From NCBI RefSeq assembly GCF_003987135.1, contig NZ_PIPJ01000005.1:82439-146438 (forward strand): 64,000 bases of DNA, in the 5' to 3' direction. A program made the position numbers and the translations under genes. Of the stretch, positions 9,375-18,051 are shown in pieces. The DNA comes from Aliidiomarina iranensis. GTDB taxonomy: Bacteria > Pseudomonadota > Gammaproteobacteria > Enterobacterales > Alteromonadaceae. Under the pieces are notes generated by a model. That model was given only the letters and a program-made list of their open reading frames with translations, searched no databases and was not told the origin of the DNA. Numbering within the stretch: position 1 is the stretch's first letter; each line of letters starts with the position of its first letter.

Positions 9375-9584
9375 TTACGCAGGAGTTACGTTCTCAGCCT
9401 GTGGGCCTTTTTGGCCTTGGGTGATAGTAAACTGAACTTTCTGACCTTCGGTTAAGGTGCGGAAACCATCGCCGGTGATTGCAGAGAAGTGAACGAATAC
9501 ATCAGGACCGCCTTCGCGCTCAAGAAAACCAAAGCCTTTAGATTCATTGAACCATTTAACGGTACCAGTAACAGTATCAGACAT
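9375..9584 (-). CDS. CspA-family cold shock protein
   Basis: A 69-residue single cold-shock domain protein with both RNA-binding motifs: RNP1 as KGFGFL (about residues 16-21) and RNP2 as VFVHF (about 29-33). It binds single-stranded nucleic acid in the cytoplasm and acts as an RNA chaperone. Length is normal for the family. Which Csp paralogue it is cannot be told from sequence alone. A strong sigma-70-type promoter 150 bases upstream gives a long leader, as in cold-inducible csp genes. A terminator follows the stop. Confidence 0.95.
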   Translation of the reverse strand: MSDTVTGTVKWFNESKGFGFLEREGGPDVFVHFSAITGDGFRTLTEGQKVQFTITQGQKGPQAENVTPA

Positions 9585-9737
9585 AATCTTTCCTAACTTA
9601 CATAGATATTTAAAACGACTGGCTTAAGCCAGCAGAACTAGTGCTTAAAGCAGCAGAGATATTAGAGCAGGGGACGAGCGCTTCCGAGGAGGTTTCGTTC
9701 AATCTGAGCAAACACTTGCTGTTAATCAAGCCTTTTC

Positions 9738-9767
9738 AGTATATATGGGATGTTTTCCCCTTGCCAA
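9738..9767 (-). promoter_or_regulatory. Sigma-70-type promoter and long leader of the csp gene
   Basis: On the minus strand, TTGGCA (9767-9762) is followed after 18 bases by TATACT (9743-9738), close to consensus at both boxes. Transcription would start near 9731, giving a leader of roughly 147 bases before the csp ATG at 9584. The 360-base gap between csp and the next gene (9585-9946) thus holds this promoter and leader plus the upstream region of the cysteine-synthase-family gene; no credible protein gene is in it. Confidence 0.7.
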
Positions 9768-9946
9768 TTTTTTTGGCGTTTATTTTATATTCGATTTTCA
9801 TCTCAACAGTGGCGCGGCAAAAACGTTATACTTTAACAGTATGAGTATTTAACTAAAGGGCTAGCAGTTCACTTTATATCTGATCTCAGGCTGGGCTTTT
9901 GGCGTTTTGTGTATGCATTGTGAGTGATTAAAAAAGGAAGTATTAG

Positions 9947-11011
9947 ATGACATCGAGGGTAATTGAGCGACAAACTGAGATGATTGGAAATACTGATTTA
10001 TTAAAAATCCAATCGTTATCCAAGCTTGCGGGGTCTGATATTTACGTAAAGTGTGAATATCAAAATCCGGGCGGCTCGATTAAAGATCGGGCCGCCTTAC
10101 AGCTCGTTGAAGACGCCATTGCCGCCGGCGAATTGCGCCCTGGTATGAGCATTGTAGAAGGCACCGCAGGCAATACCGGAATTGGTTTGGCGGTAGTAGC
10201 AAAAGCCTTGGGTTACGATCTTTTGGTGGTGATGCCAAATGATCAAACCCCAGAGAAAACCAAAATGATTGAGCTGCATGGCGCGCGATTGCAGGCAATA
10301 CCGCCGGTACCATTTAAAAACCCCGAGCATTTTTATCACACAGCCCGACGTATAGCGGAAGAAAATGAAAACTTTTGGTGGGCGAATCAATTTGAAAACA
10401 CCAGTAATATGCGCGCTCACTATTTGCATACGGGCCCGGAAATTTGGCAACAAACAGAGGGTAAAATTGATGTGCTAGTTTCTGTTTCTGGCACTGGCGG
10501 CACAATCGGTGGCAACTCTCGTTATTTAAAAGAGCAAAATCCAGATATTGAGGTTTGGCTGGCGGATCCTGATGGCTCAGGAAGTTTTGAGTTTTTACGC
10601 AGTGGTGAATATAAATCAAGTGGCGGTTCCATGACGGAAGGCATTGGCATCATGCGTTTGGTGGAGAACTTTCGGCAAGCAAAGATAGATTATGCAGTAA
10701 ATCTCCCAGACCAAGATTTAGTAACCATTGCAAACTATGTTCGCCAACAAGAGGGAATTGTTCTGGGCAGCAGTTCTGCGTTGAATGTAGCCGCCGCATT
10801 CTTTGCGGCGTTGCACCGAGAGCCCGGCAAAACCATTGTTACTTTTGCGTGTGATTTGGGCGAGCGGAGTGGATCGAAATTGTACAACCCGGAATATTTA
10901 CAGCAGCGCGAACTTAAAACAACAGCGGAGCCCATCGAGGCGCTGATAAAACGTTACCAGCAAAGCGCCGATCGGATTTTAAAAGTAGAGCGAGAGTACT
11001 GGTTAGATTAA
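9947..11011 (+). CDS. PLP-dependent cysteine synthase family enzyme
   Basis: A 354-residue fold-type II pyridoxal-phosphate enzyme. NPGGSIKDR places the PLP-binding lysine at Lys46, EGTAGNTGIGLA is the substrate/cofactor loop, and GTGGTIGG is the phosphate-binding glycine loop. The family includes O-acetylserine sulfhydrylase (CysK/CysM) and cystathionine beta-synthase, which make or use cysteine from activated serine. The substrate loop reads EGTAGNTG instead of the EPTSGNTG common in CysK, so the substrate may differ; I do not assign a symbol. It is monocistronic, closed by a terminator. Confidence 0.85.
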   Translation: MTSRVIERQTEMIGNTDLLKIQSLSKLAGSDIYVKCEYQNPGGSIKDRAALQLVEDAIAAGELRPGMSIVEGTAGNTGIGLAVVAKALGYDLLVVMPNDQTPEKTKMIELHGARLQAIPPVPFKNPEHFYHTARRIAEENENFWWANQFENTSNMRAHYLHTGPEIWQQTEGKIDVLVSVSGTGGTIGGNSRYLKEQNPDIEVWLADPDGSGSFEFLRSGEYKSSGGSMTEGIGIMRLVENFRQAKIDYAVNLPDQDLVTIANYVRQQEGIVLGSSSALNVAAAFFAALHREPGKTIVTFACDLGERSGSKLYNPEYLQQRELKTTAEPIEALIKRYQQSADRILKVEREYWLD

Positions 11012-11040
11012 AAAAGGGGTGCAAGAGCACCCCTTATCTA
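11012..11040. terminator. Terminator after the cysteine-synthase-family gene
   Basis: AAGGGGTGC-AAGA-GCACCCCTT (11014-11035), a perfect 9-base stem right after the stop, followed by a moderately T-rich stretch. It lies between convergent genes and may act on both. Confidence 0.7.
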
Positions 11041-11061
11041 TTTATTTAGCAGCCGATGCTC

Positions 11062-12222
11062 TTACCGCAATGCGGCTTCAAGAATTTTTCGGCTTACTTC
11101 TGGTGTAACGTCTTTATTTTCGCCTAGTTTCACCATGCCATGAGATTCGAGCTGCTTGATTATGGTATCGATTACCGAAGATTCTAAATCATAATCTTCG
11201 ATTCGCGTACCAGCGCCTAAGTTACGGAAAAACTCCTCGGTTTTGGCAATTGCGGCATCTGCTTTTTCTTCATCAGAGCCCGTAGTAATTCCCCACACGC
11301 GTTCAGCGTATTGTGCCAGCTTTGCGAGTTTATCGGCTTTTCTTACCCGTAGGTTTGCAGGTAATACAACTGCCAATGTTTGTGCATGATCGAGGCCATA
11401 CAAGGCTGTTAACTCGTGGCCAATCATGTGGGTAGACCAATCCTGGGGAACACCCACACCTATCAACCCGTTTAAGGCCATGGTGGCACACCACATTACG
11501 TTGGAGCGAATCTCATAATTTTCCGGTTGTGCTAAAGCTTCTGGGCCGATATCGATCAGTGTTTGTAAAATGCCCTCGGCCAAACGGTCTTGTAAATGCG
11601 CACCTACAGGATAGGTAAGGTACTGTTCCATTACGTGCGTAAATGGGTCGATTACGCCATTAATAACTTGGCGAATTGGTAACGTATAGGTTGTAGTTGG
11701 ATCCAATACAGAAAACTTTGGAAACACTAACGGGCTGCCAAACGGCAGTTTAGCTTTGTACTCGGCTCGAGTGACTACGGAGCCACTATTCATTTCCGAG
11801 CCGGTGGCTGGCAGGGTGAGCACACTTCCAAAATCAATGGCCGATTCAATGCCTTTACCACCCTTGGTTAAAATCTCCCACCGATCGCCAGAAAAATTAG
11901 CTGCAGCAGCGATAAACTTAACCCCATCGATCACTGAACCACCGCCGGCAGCGAGAATGAAATCAACCTTGTGCTCATTTACCTCATCGGCGGCACGGCA
12001 AAGTGTTTCGAATTCAGGGTTCGCTTCAATGCCGGAAAATTCACAAACGATTCGGTTCCCTACCGCATCCATGATTTGCTGGTAAACTCCGTTTTTCTTA
12101 ATGCTGCCGCCACCGTAGGCTAGCATTACCCGTGCGTTTTCTGGGATTTCTTGGCTGATATTGGCAATTTGCCCTTCGCCGAATAGAATTTTGGTCGGGT
12201 TGTAAAAGCTGAAATTATTCAT
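11062..12222 (-). CDS. yqhD: NADPH-dependent aldehyde reductase YqhD (iron-containing alcohol dehydrogenase family)
   Basis: A 386-residue protein that matches the E. coli YqhD pattern from its first residues (MNNF, PTKILFGEGQIA, YGGGSIKKNGV) to the end (HGMVKLGEN, VSRKILEAA) and in length (387 in E. coli). GGGS nucleotide-binding motifs and the metal ligands Asp192 and His196 (DPFTH), plus GHE and LDHAQ histidines, are present. YqhD reduces a broad range of aldehydes, including lipid-peroxidation products, with NADPH. The ATG at 12222 is chosen because it aligns with YqhD and has GGAG 6 bases upstream; an open extension to 12327 is probably leader. The leader region carries 11-base repeats. 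Confidence 0.92.
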   Translation of the reverse strand: MNNFSFYNPTKILFGEGQIANISQEIPENARVMLAYGGGSIKKNGVYQQIMDAVGNRIVCEFSGIEANPEFETLCRAADEVNEHKVDFILAAGGGSVIDGVKFIAAAANFSGDRWEILTKGGKGIESAIDFGSVLTLPATGSEMNSGSVVTRAEYKAKLPFGSPLVFPKFSVLDPTTTYTLPIRQVINGVIDPFTHVMEQYLTYPVGAHLQDRLAEGILQTLIDIGPEALAQPENYEIRSNVMWCATMALNGLIGVGVPQDWSTHMIGHELTALYGLDHAQTLAVVLPANLRVRKADKLAKLAQYAERVWGITTGSDEEKADAAIAKTEEFFRNLGAGTRIEDYDLESSVIDTIIKQLESHGMVKLGENKDVTPEVSRKILEAALR

Positions 12223-12360
12223 CAGTGCTCCAATGCTGCAAATGAGTGGATTATTAAGATAGAAGATACGCAGTATTTTCTGCAATTGATCAGGGTAAAT
12301 ATACTGGGGAAATGTGCACCAGTTCATCCATGATGAATACGCTTAACGAACAAGCTTACA

Positions 12361-12404
12361 ATGCAAAAACCGTGCAAAAACTGTGCAAAAACCAATGCAA
12401 CAAC
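12361..12404. repeat. Four 11-bp tandem units upstream of yqhD
   Basis: ATGCAAAAACC, GTGCAAAAACT, GTGCAAAAACC and AATGCAACAAC follow one another without gaps, each 11 bases. They lie in the 261-base gap between the GNAT gene and yqhD, about 140-180 bases before the yqhD start. The unit length matches repeats in three other spacers of this window. Confidence 0.7.
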
Positions 12405-12483
12405 ACTAAAGTGAAGCGCATCACGTAATTACAGCAGTGAAACTCTGCGTTTAGTGTCTTGTATCTACACCCTATTCATGAGG

Positions 12484-12945
12484 CTATTGCGGGCAAGATT
12501 CAAGGGTCATCTGCAAACGATAGCCATCTGTGCCATCGGAATAGTAAGCAGGCAAAACATCGATTACTTCAAAACCAAGTTGCCGATACAATTCAATAGC
12601 GCCTTTATTATCGCACTTCACTTCAAGCGATAGCGCGCTCGCAGCCGCTGCTTTGGCGTTTTCCATTACCGCTAGCATTAAGGCTTTACCGATTCCTTTA
12701 CCACGAGCGTGAGGTGCGATGGCAATCGAATATATACGCCACTTTCGGCTATTTTTTCGGGTTAATATAATAGCGTAACCGATAATCTCGCTATTTATTT
12801 CAGCGCACCACAGCAGCGAACTTTTTTGCTTCAACAGGTGCATGAACGAGCGCAGGCCGATTTGATCGTAATTAAAGGAAGCATTTTCAAGTGCCACCAG
12901 CGCGCTCAAATCATTGCTTTGGGCGCGCCGAATATTAACCGTCAT
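12484..12945 (-). CDS. GNAT-family N-acetyltransferase
   Basis: A 153-residue GNAT protein. IAPHARGKGIGKAL carries the RxxGxG/A acetyl-CoA binding motif A, and ELYRQLGFEV is the usual motif B region. Its size resembles RimI, but the gene sits 9 bases after a RimK-like ATP-grasp gene on the same strand, so it is more likely to act on that enzyme's product or a shared substrate than on ribosomal protein S18. The acceptor is unknown. Confidence 0.85.
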   Translation of the reverse strand: MTVNIRRAQSNDLSALVALENASFNYDQIGLRSFMHLLKQKSSLLWCAEINSEIIGYAIILTRKNSRKWRIYSIAIAPHARGKGIGKALMLAVMENAKAAAASALSLEVKCDNKGAIELYRQLGFEVIDVLPAYYSDGTDGYRLQMTLESCPQ

Positions 12946-12954
12946 GGTTGAACC

Positions 12955-14418
12955 TCAATCTTCAATACGGCGGAGAAAATCATCCATGATGATGCGATAC
13001 AGTTCATCACCTAGATAACCATCTTCAACACCACTATCGATCGAGGGGTTATCGTTAATTTCGATGATAACAGGGCCGTTTACCGTTTCTTTGATATCCA
13101 CACCGTACAAGCCATCACCCACGAGCCGCGTTGCTTGCAGCGCAACTTTAACTACTTCTTTGGGCACCTGATGAACACCAAAACTTTCAAAACCACCACT
13201 CTTGCCGCGTGATGTTTCGCTACTATGGTTATAAATCTGCCAATGATTACGAGCCATGAGGTATTTACATGCGTAAATCACACGGTTATTGATTACGCCA
13301 ATACGCCAATCAAAATCAGTAGGCAAGAACTCCTGCACAAGTAAAATGGTTGATGTTTGGAAAAGCTCTTCTGCTACTTTTTTAAATTCATCATCATTAC
13401 GAGCTTTTTCTACACCGATAGAAAATGAGCCATCGGGAATTTTTAAAACCACAGGGTAGCCGAAGCGTTGGCCAATCGCTGCATAATCGATGTTATCACC
13501 CATCACTAAGAGTTCTGTGCGAGGCCGCGGGATTTTGTTTTTTTCCAGCATTTCGTTCAGAAACACTTTATTCGCACAGCGTAAAATTGAATCTGGATGA
13601 TCGATAACTACCAAGCCATTGGCTTCTGCTTTTTTAGCAAAATGATAGGTATAGTGATTTATTCGGGTGGTTTCACGAATAAATAAGGCATCGAACTCTA
13701 GCAAACGGTTAAAATCGGCAGCAGTGATGAGCTCGGCATCAATATCATTATCACGGGCCGCACGAATAAACTTTTGCAGTGCTTTTTTGTCGCTTGTGGG
13801 TATGCGTTCATTGGGGTCGTGTAATATGGCTAAATCATAGCGATATTCTTTGCGGCTCCGCGCTTTCCGCCAAACCCGCTTAGAGAAATATTCGAGCGAT
13901 TCACCAAAGAGTGTTTGTTCATCATCATTTAGATCCGAAAGGGCTCGATTACGTATTGCATTCAAATGCCAGCGGCCCTCGAAGGAAAATTCAACTTCAA
14001 GTAAAGGGCAGGGGTAGGCCTCAAAGGTATGGCGCGCTAGATCTTCCAGCTCCGGATAGGCAGTACGGCCAAAGCATAAAAGCAAACGTACGTGTTTTGG
14101 ATTCTCGGGTTGATATTGAGCTACGAATCGATTTAAAACTTTCGTGTTATCACTAAGAAAAAGTTGATAATGGGATAGATTCGCGAGATCGTTTATCGCC
14201 GAAACCGAAGGTAATGCACGCTGCCCTCGGGCCTCGGCGAGTAAGCTTACATAATAGCCAGTGGAAAGATAACTAAGATCGCCACACAGGTTTATGATAG
14301 GGCCATGATGTTTACCGGCTCGCTGAATATAATCAGCCGCACTGATAATAGATTGACTCGGATGATAGGGCTGCCAATCAGCAATATCATCAATAATAAT
14401 TAGGGGTGCATTGTGCAT
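12955..14418 (-). CDS. RimK-like ATP-grasp ligase with RLAN N-terminal domain
   Basis: A 487-residue protein. The first 190 or so residues look like the RLAN domain (RimK-like ATP-grasp N-terminal), and the C-terminal half is an ATP-grasp domain: VVLKIPDGSFSIGV near residue 322 is the nucleotide-binding strand/loop, DWRIGVINN is another core motif, and IIEINDNPS near 452 carries the metal-binding Glu and Asn. Such enzymes join a carboxylate to an amine through an acyl phosphate. RimK itself adds glutamates to ribosomal protein S6, but the RLAN architecture is distinct and its substrate is not established. It is the first gene of a pair with the GNAT gene. Confidence 0.85.
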   Translation of the reverse strand: MHNAPLIIIDDIADWQPYHPSQSIISAADYIQRAGKHHGPIINLCGDLSYLSTGYYVSLLAEARGQRALPSVSAINDLANLSHYQLFLSDNTKVLNRFVAQYQPENPKHVRLLLCFGRTAYPELEDLARHTFEAYPCPLLEVEFSFEGRWHLNAIRNRALSDLNDDEQTLFGESLEYFSKRVWRKARSRKEYRYDLAILHDPNERIPTSDKKALQKFIRAARDNDIDAELITAADFNRLLEFDALFIRETTRINHYTYHFAKKAEANGLVVIDHPDSILRCANKVFLNEMLEKNKIPRPRTELLVMGDNIDYAAIGQRFGYPVVLKIPDGSFSIGVEKARNDDEFKKVAEELFQTSTILLVQEFLPTDFDWRIGVINNRVIYACKYLMARNHWQIYNHSSETSRGKSGGFESFGVHQVPKEVVKVALQATRLVGDGLYGVDIKETVNGPVIIEINDNPSIDSGVEDGYLGDELYRIIMDDFLRRIED

Positions 14419-14517
14419 TATTGTACCTTGTACTGGGTTACCAAACGCCGTGTTTGTTGCGGCGATTTATCGCTGAAAACTGCGTTATTAGCAAGCGCTT
14501 TATAAGGAATATTTTTC

Positions 14518-15603
14518 ATGAAATTTCAAGGCTCTAAGAATTTCAGCCATGGCCAAGTTGGAAAAATTGGCGTGCTCCTTACTAATCTTGGCACACCAGA
14601 TGCGGCAACGCCAAAAGCATTGCGTAAATATTTAGCTGAATTCCTCTCAGATCCCCGTGTTGTGGAAGTACCGCGGTTAATTTGGAAAGTGATTTTACAT
14701 GGCGTGATTTTACGTATTCGCCCTCGCCGTTCTGCCGAAGCTTACAGCACTGTATGGACAGAACAAGGTTCGCCGCTGTTATTCCACACGCAAGCACAAA
14801 CCGATGGGGTGCGCGCAGAATTAAAGAAAATTTACGGCGATGACATCGTTGTAGAATTCGGCATGCGTTATGGTAACCCTTCAATTCGCAGTGCGATAGA
14901 TAAGCTCCTTGAACAAGGCGTACGTAAGCTAGTGGTATTGCCGCTGTACCCGCAATATTCGGCTTCAACGAGTGCTTCAACCTTCGATGCGATTAGCCAT
15001 GATTTTACTCGCCGCCGTTGGTTGCCCGATTTCCGTTTTATTAGCCATTACCATGATGATGCGAATTACATTCAAGCAGTTGCCGATAAAATACGTGCGC
15101 ATTGGGAAACTAATGGCCGCGCGGATAAATTAGTGTTTTCCTATCACGGTGTGCCGAAAAAGTATTTAGATCGGGGCGATCCCTATCATTGTGAGTGTCA
15201 TAAAACCACACGTTTAGTAGCGGAAAATTTAGGCCTAGAAAAAAATGAATACATGACAACGTTCCAATCTCGCTTTGGCCGTGAAGAGTGGCTGCAGCCC
15301 TACACGGACATGACTTTGAAAGGTCTGCCTGAGCAAGGCGTGAAATCATTGCAAGTAGTTTGCCCTGGCTTCTCTTCTGATTGTCTAGAAACTATCGAAG
15401 AAATCGGTGAGGAAAACTGCGAGTACTTCATGGAAAGTGGTGGTGAGCGTTTTGAATATATTCCTTGCTTGAATTCGGATGATCAGCATATTCAGGCCCT
15501 GAGCGCTTTGTTACAAGAGAATCTGCACGGCTGGCATGCAGGCACTTCTGAAAAAAGTGCGCAAACAGCGAAGCTAGCAAAAGAACTCGGTGCTAAGCTG
15601 TAA
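14518..15603 (+). CDS. hemH: Ferrochelatase
   Basis: A 361-residue protein with the ferrochelatase opening GVLLTNLGTPDAATPKALRKYL and the active-site motif FSYHGVPKKY (His210), followed by CECHKTT. It inserts ferrous iron into protoporphyrin IX, the last step of heme synthesis, at the inner face of the cytoplasmic membrane. It is about 40 residues longer than E. coli HemH, mostly at the N- and C-termini. It is followed 34 bases later by the TIGR03546 gene and may be co-transcribed with it. It is divergent from the RimK-like gene. Confidence 0.96.
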   Translation: MKFQGSKNFSHGQVGKIGVLLTNLGTPDAATPKALRKYLAEFLSDPRVVEVPRLIWKVILHGVILRIRPRRSAEAYSTVWTEQGSPLLFHTQAQTDGVRAELKKIYGDDIVVEFGMRYGNPSIRSAIDKLLEQGVRKLVVLPLYPQYSASTSASTFDAISHDFTRRRWLPDFRFISHYHDDANYIQAVADKIRAHWETNGRADKLVFSYHGVPKKYLDRGDPYHCECHKTTRLVAENLGLEKNEYMTTFQSRFGREEWLQPYTDMTLKGLPEQGVKSLQVVCPGFSSDCLETIEEIGEENCEYFMESGGERFEYIPCLNSDDQHIQALSALLQENLHGWHAGTSEKSAQTAKLAKELGAKL

Positions 15604-15637
15604 AGGATGAAGCGTAAGAGATCAAAGGAGCGGATAA

Positions 15638-16162
15638 ATGATTACGTTATTAGCAAAGTTATTAAAGGCGTTGAATGCTGAAACCAGCCCATGGGCTTTG
15701 GCTTGGGCATTTGTTTTAGGCATGTTTATTGGGCTTACCCCTCTATTTAGTTTGCATAACTTACTTATTTTATTCTTAGCGCTTTCCCTACGTATAAATT
15801 TCGCTGGGTTCTTGGTGTCTTTCGCGGTTTTTTCCGGTATCGCTTATCTTGTGGATCCGGTTTTCGATTACTTGGGCGAAGCTATTCTCCAAGCTGACGC
15901 TTTGCAGGGCCTTTGGGTAGGCTTGTATGAGAGCCCGCTCGCCCGATTGCTGCAATATAATCATACGATCACTATGGGCAGCGTAGTTTTTGCCATACTG
16001 TTTGCTGTGCCTTGGCTCTTTATTAGTTACCACTTAATCGTGGCTTACCGGGGAAGAGTAAAGGCTTGGTTTGATCGGTTGCGTTTTGTGCAAGTTATCA
16101 AAGGTACAAAGTTCTTCATGGTGTATCAACGAGTGAGCGGATTACGCGGAGGCTCACTATGA
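15638..16162 (+). CDS. TIGR03546 family membrane protein
   Basis: A 174-residue protein with about four hydrophobic segments, an N-terminal LLAKLLKALNAETSPWALAW and GMFIGLTPLFSLHNLL, characteristic of the TIGR03546 (DUF2062-like) family. The function is unknown. AAAGGAG precedes the ATG. It overlaps the next gene by four bases (ATGA), so the two are translationally coupled, and the pair is a known conserved neighbourhood. Confidence 0.75.
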   Translation: MITLLAKLLKALNAETSPWALAWAFVLGMFIGLTPLFSLHNLLILFLALSLRINFAGFLVSFAVFSGIAYLVDPVFDYLGEAILQADALQGLWVGLYESPLARLLQYNHTITMGSVVFAILFAVPWLFISYHLIVAYRGRVKAWFDRLRFVQVIKGTKFFMVYQRVSGLRGGSL

Positions 16163-17928
16163 AAAATATTATTCGTTGGCCGGGCCTGATTACCTTTGTT
16201 GTAGTGGTTGGCTTGTTAGCTTTAATCATCCGCACTTTTGCAGGGCCAATAGTAAAATCTGGCCTTGAGTTTGGTTTAACGCGAGCCAATGGCGCTGAGG
16301 TAAATATTGCCAGTGTGGATATTAATTGGCAGCCCTTTGCCGTTCGTATGGAAGGTATTCAGTTTACTAACCCTGAGCAGCCTGAACAGAATCGGGTGCA
16401 GGCTGAGAGCGCGGCTGCAGAGCTGTATTTCTGGGATGCTGTAATTGGCCGTATTCACATTACTGACCTGCGGATGACAGGCATCGCTATGGGGGTTACT
16501 CGGGATCGGCCAGGTAAGGTGCGAGCCGATTATAAAGCTGAGCGTGAGCCGCGCGATTGGCGGCAAACTTTAGCTGATTTGAATATCGATATACCTTCAG
16601 TGGACCAAATTCTGGAGCGCAGCGAAATTCGAACGCCAATATTGATTGAGCAAATTGAAGAGAACTTCCGCCGCCAACGCTCAGCTGTTGAAACAGCGAA
16701 GGAGAATTTGCCTGAGCGTGAAACTATCGATGAATACAAAGCGCGCTTAGAGGCGATCACCGAAACGCGACCGCGCAATCTAGAAGATTTGGCGAGGTTA
16801 CGCCAAGATTTGGAAAGCTTGCGTGATGATATGAGAGCCGATCGTGATGCGGTTCGGGCATTTGTAGATGCTTCCGAGCAAGCTGTTGAAGTGATTCGAA
16901 CTGATTTAGATGAATTGCGTGCTGCACCGGGCCAAGATATCGCTCGCGTTCGTTCGCTGATAAGTTTAGAACCCGATAGTCTAACCGAAGTGAGTGGCAT
17001 TTTATTTGGGCCTGTGGTGGAGCAGTGGAGCAATTATGCGTTCATGGCGTTTGATTTTCTCGGACCAATGCTCAGCCGATCTGAGGAAGAGGTTCGCCCC
17101 AGCCGTTGGGAGGGGCGTTATATTGATTTTGATCGCCAACAACGCCCGGTATTTTTGATTGAGCAGGCACTAACTGACATTCAATTCGCCGGAACTCACG
17201 TGGGTGTGGAGTGGCAGAATCTTACTTGGCAGCACGATCGCATCGGTGGTGTGCCTTCAACCTACAACCTTGCGGCATCAGCTTCTGAGTATTGGCAATC
17301 ACTTAATTTAGATGGCCGTTTTACATTGAGTGATTTAGCTGGTTTTGCCGGCAGCCAAAGTTGGCAGGTGCGTGGTGTTAACCTTACCGAGCAGCCTTTA
17401 TTTTCCCAGAGTGAAGTAGCGGCCGAACTCCTTGGCGCTGTGCTCAATTCGCAAGGGGAAATAGGCGTTGAAGCTGGGCAACTAAGTGGTGGAGGCGTGC
17501 TTAACTTGCAAGAGGTTGCCGTACAGTTACAAGGCGAAAACCGCTGGGCAGAAATTTTAGGCGATGTACTTGCCGGTATTACCGCCTTTGATTTAAATGT
17601 TGGCGTATCCGGTGCAATGCAAGCACCGAGCTTGAGTATTCGTTCTGATCTAGATCGGCAGTTGCAACAGGGCTTAACCAATGCCTTGCGAGCAGAAGCC
17701 GATAGTAAATTAGGCACACTTCGGGAAGATTTAAACCAGCGAGTACAAGAGGCAACAGCACAGTGGGATCCGCGTTTGCAAGAATTAGTAGGCGAGCTCG
17801 CCGGCGCTCGCGAGCAGAATGCAACCATTGAAGACCTATTTTCCGTTGAACCGGATGATTTACAACTCGGTGATATACTCAGAGATCGCTTGCGAGAATC
17901 ACTGTTTGATCGGCTCGGTGGTAATTGA
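16159..17928 (+). CDS. TIGR03545 family protein (single-pass, long periplasmic domain)
   Basis: A 589-residue protein: one N-terminal membrane helix (about residues 8-28), a region resembling AsmA-type proteins (GAEVNIASVDINWQPFAVRM), a long charged helical stretch (about 165-260, likely coiled coil) and a C-terminal charged helix. It is always described with TIGR03546 as partner, and that partner lies directly upstream with a four-base overlap. AsmA-like features hint at envelope lipid handling, but this is inference; no function is known. Confidence 0.7.
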   Translation: MKNIIRWPGLITFVVVVGLLALIIRTFAGPIVKSGLEFGLTRANGAEVNIASVDINWQPFAVRMEGIQFTNPEQPEQNRVQAESAAAELYFWDAVIGRIHITDLRMTGIAMGVTRDRPGKVRADYKAEREPRDWRQTLADLNIDIPSVDQILERSEIRTPILIEQIEENFRRQRSAVETAKENLPERETIDEYKARLEAITETRPRNLEDLARLRQDLESLRDDMRADRDAVRAFVDASEQAVEVIRTDLDELRAAPGQDIARVRSLISLEPDSLTEVSGILFGPVVEQWSNYAFMAFDFLGPMLSRSEEEVRPSRWEGRYIDFDRQQRPVFLIEQALTDIQFAGTHVGVEWQNLTWQHDRIGGVPSTYNLAASASEYWQSLNLDGRFTLSDLAGFAGSQSWQVRGVNLTEQPLFSQSEVAAELLGAVLNSQGEIGVEAGQLSGGGVLNLQEVAVQLQGENRWAEILGDVLAGITAFDLNVGVSGAMQAPSLSIRSDLDRQLQQGLTNALRAEADSKLGTLREDLNQRVQEATAQWDPRLQELVGELAGAREQNATIEDLFSVEPDDLQLGDILRDRLRESLFDRLGGN

Positions 17929-18025
17929 GGTGCAATGTTAGCGTTTATCGGCCTGACTTGGTTTAGCATTGCGCACTCCGTTGCCAATCCAGTTGCCAAC
18001 CGAATAAATTATCTCCAACTAAAAG

Positions 18026-18051
18026 AGTGGCTTTTCTAAGCCGCTTTTTTT
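18026..18051 (+). terminator. Terminator after the TIGR03545 gene
   Basis: AGTGGCTT-TTCT-AAGCCGCT plus T7; one G-U pair in the plus-strand RNA. The T tract runs into the stop codon of the convergent TRIC gene. Confidence 0.7.

Noticed and set aside
9641..9844. 67-residue plus-strand open frame between csp and the cysteine-synthase-family gene
   Set aside because: It covers the csp promoter and leader, has no good ribosome-binding site and no recognisable family; its hydrophobic part is explained by AT-rich sequence.
17262..17999. 245-residue minus-strand open frame antisense to the TIGR03545 gene
   Set aside because: Serine/proline-rich composition typical of a shadow frame; the plus-strand gene overlaps its partner and fits the family.
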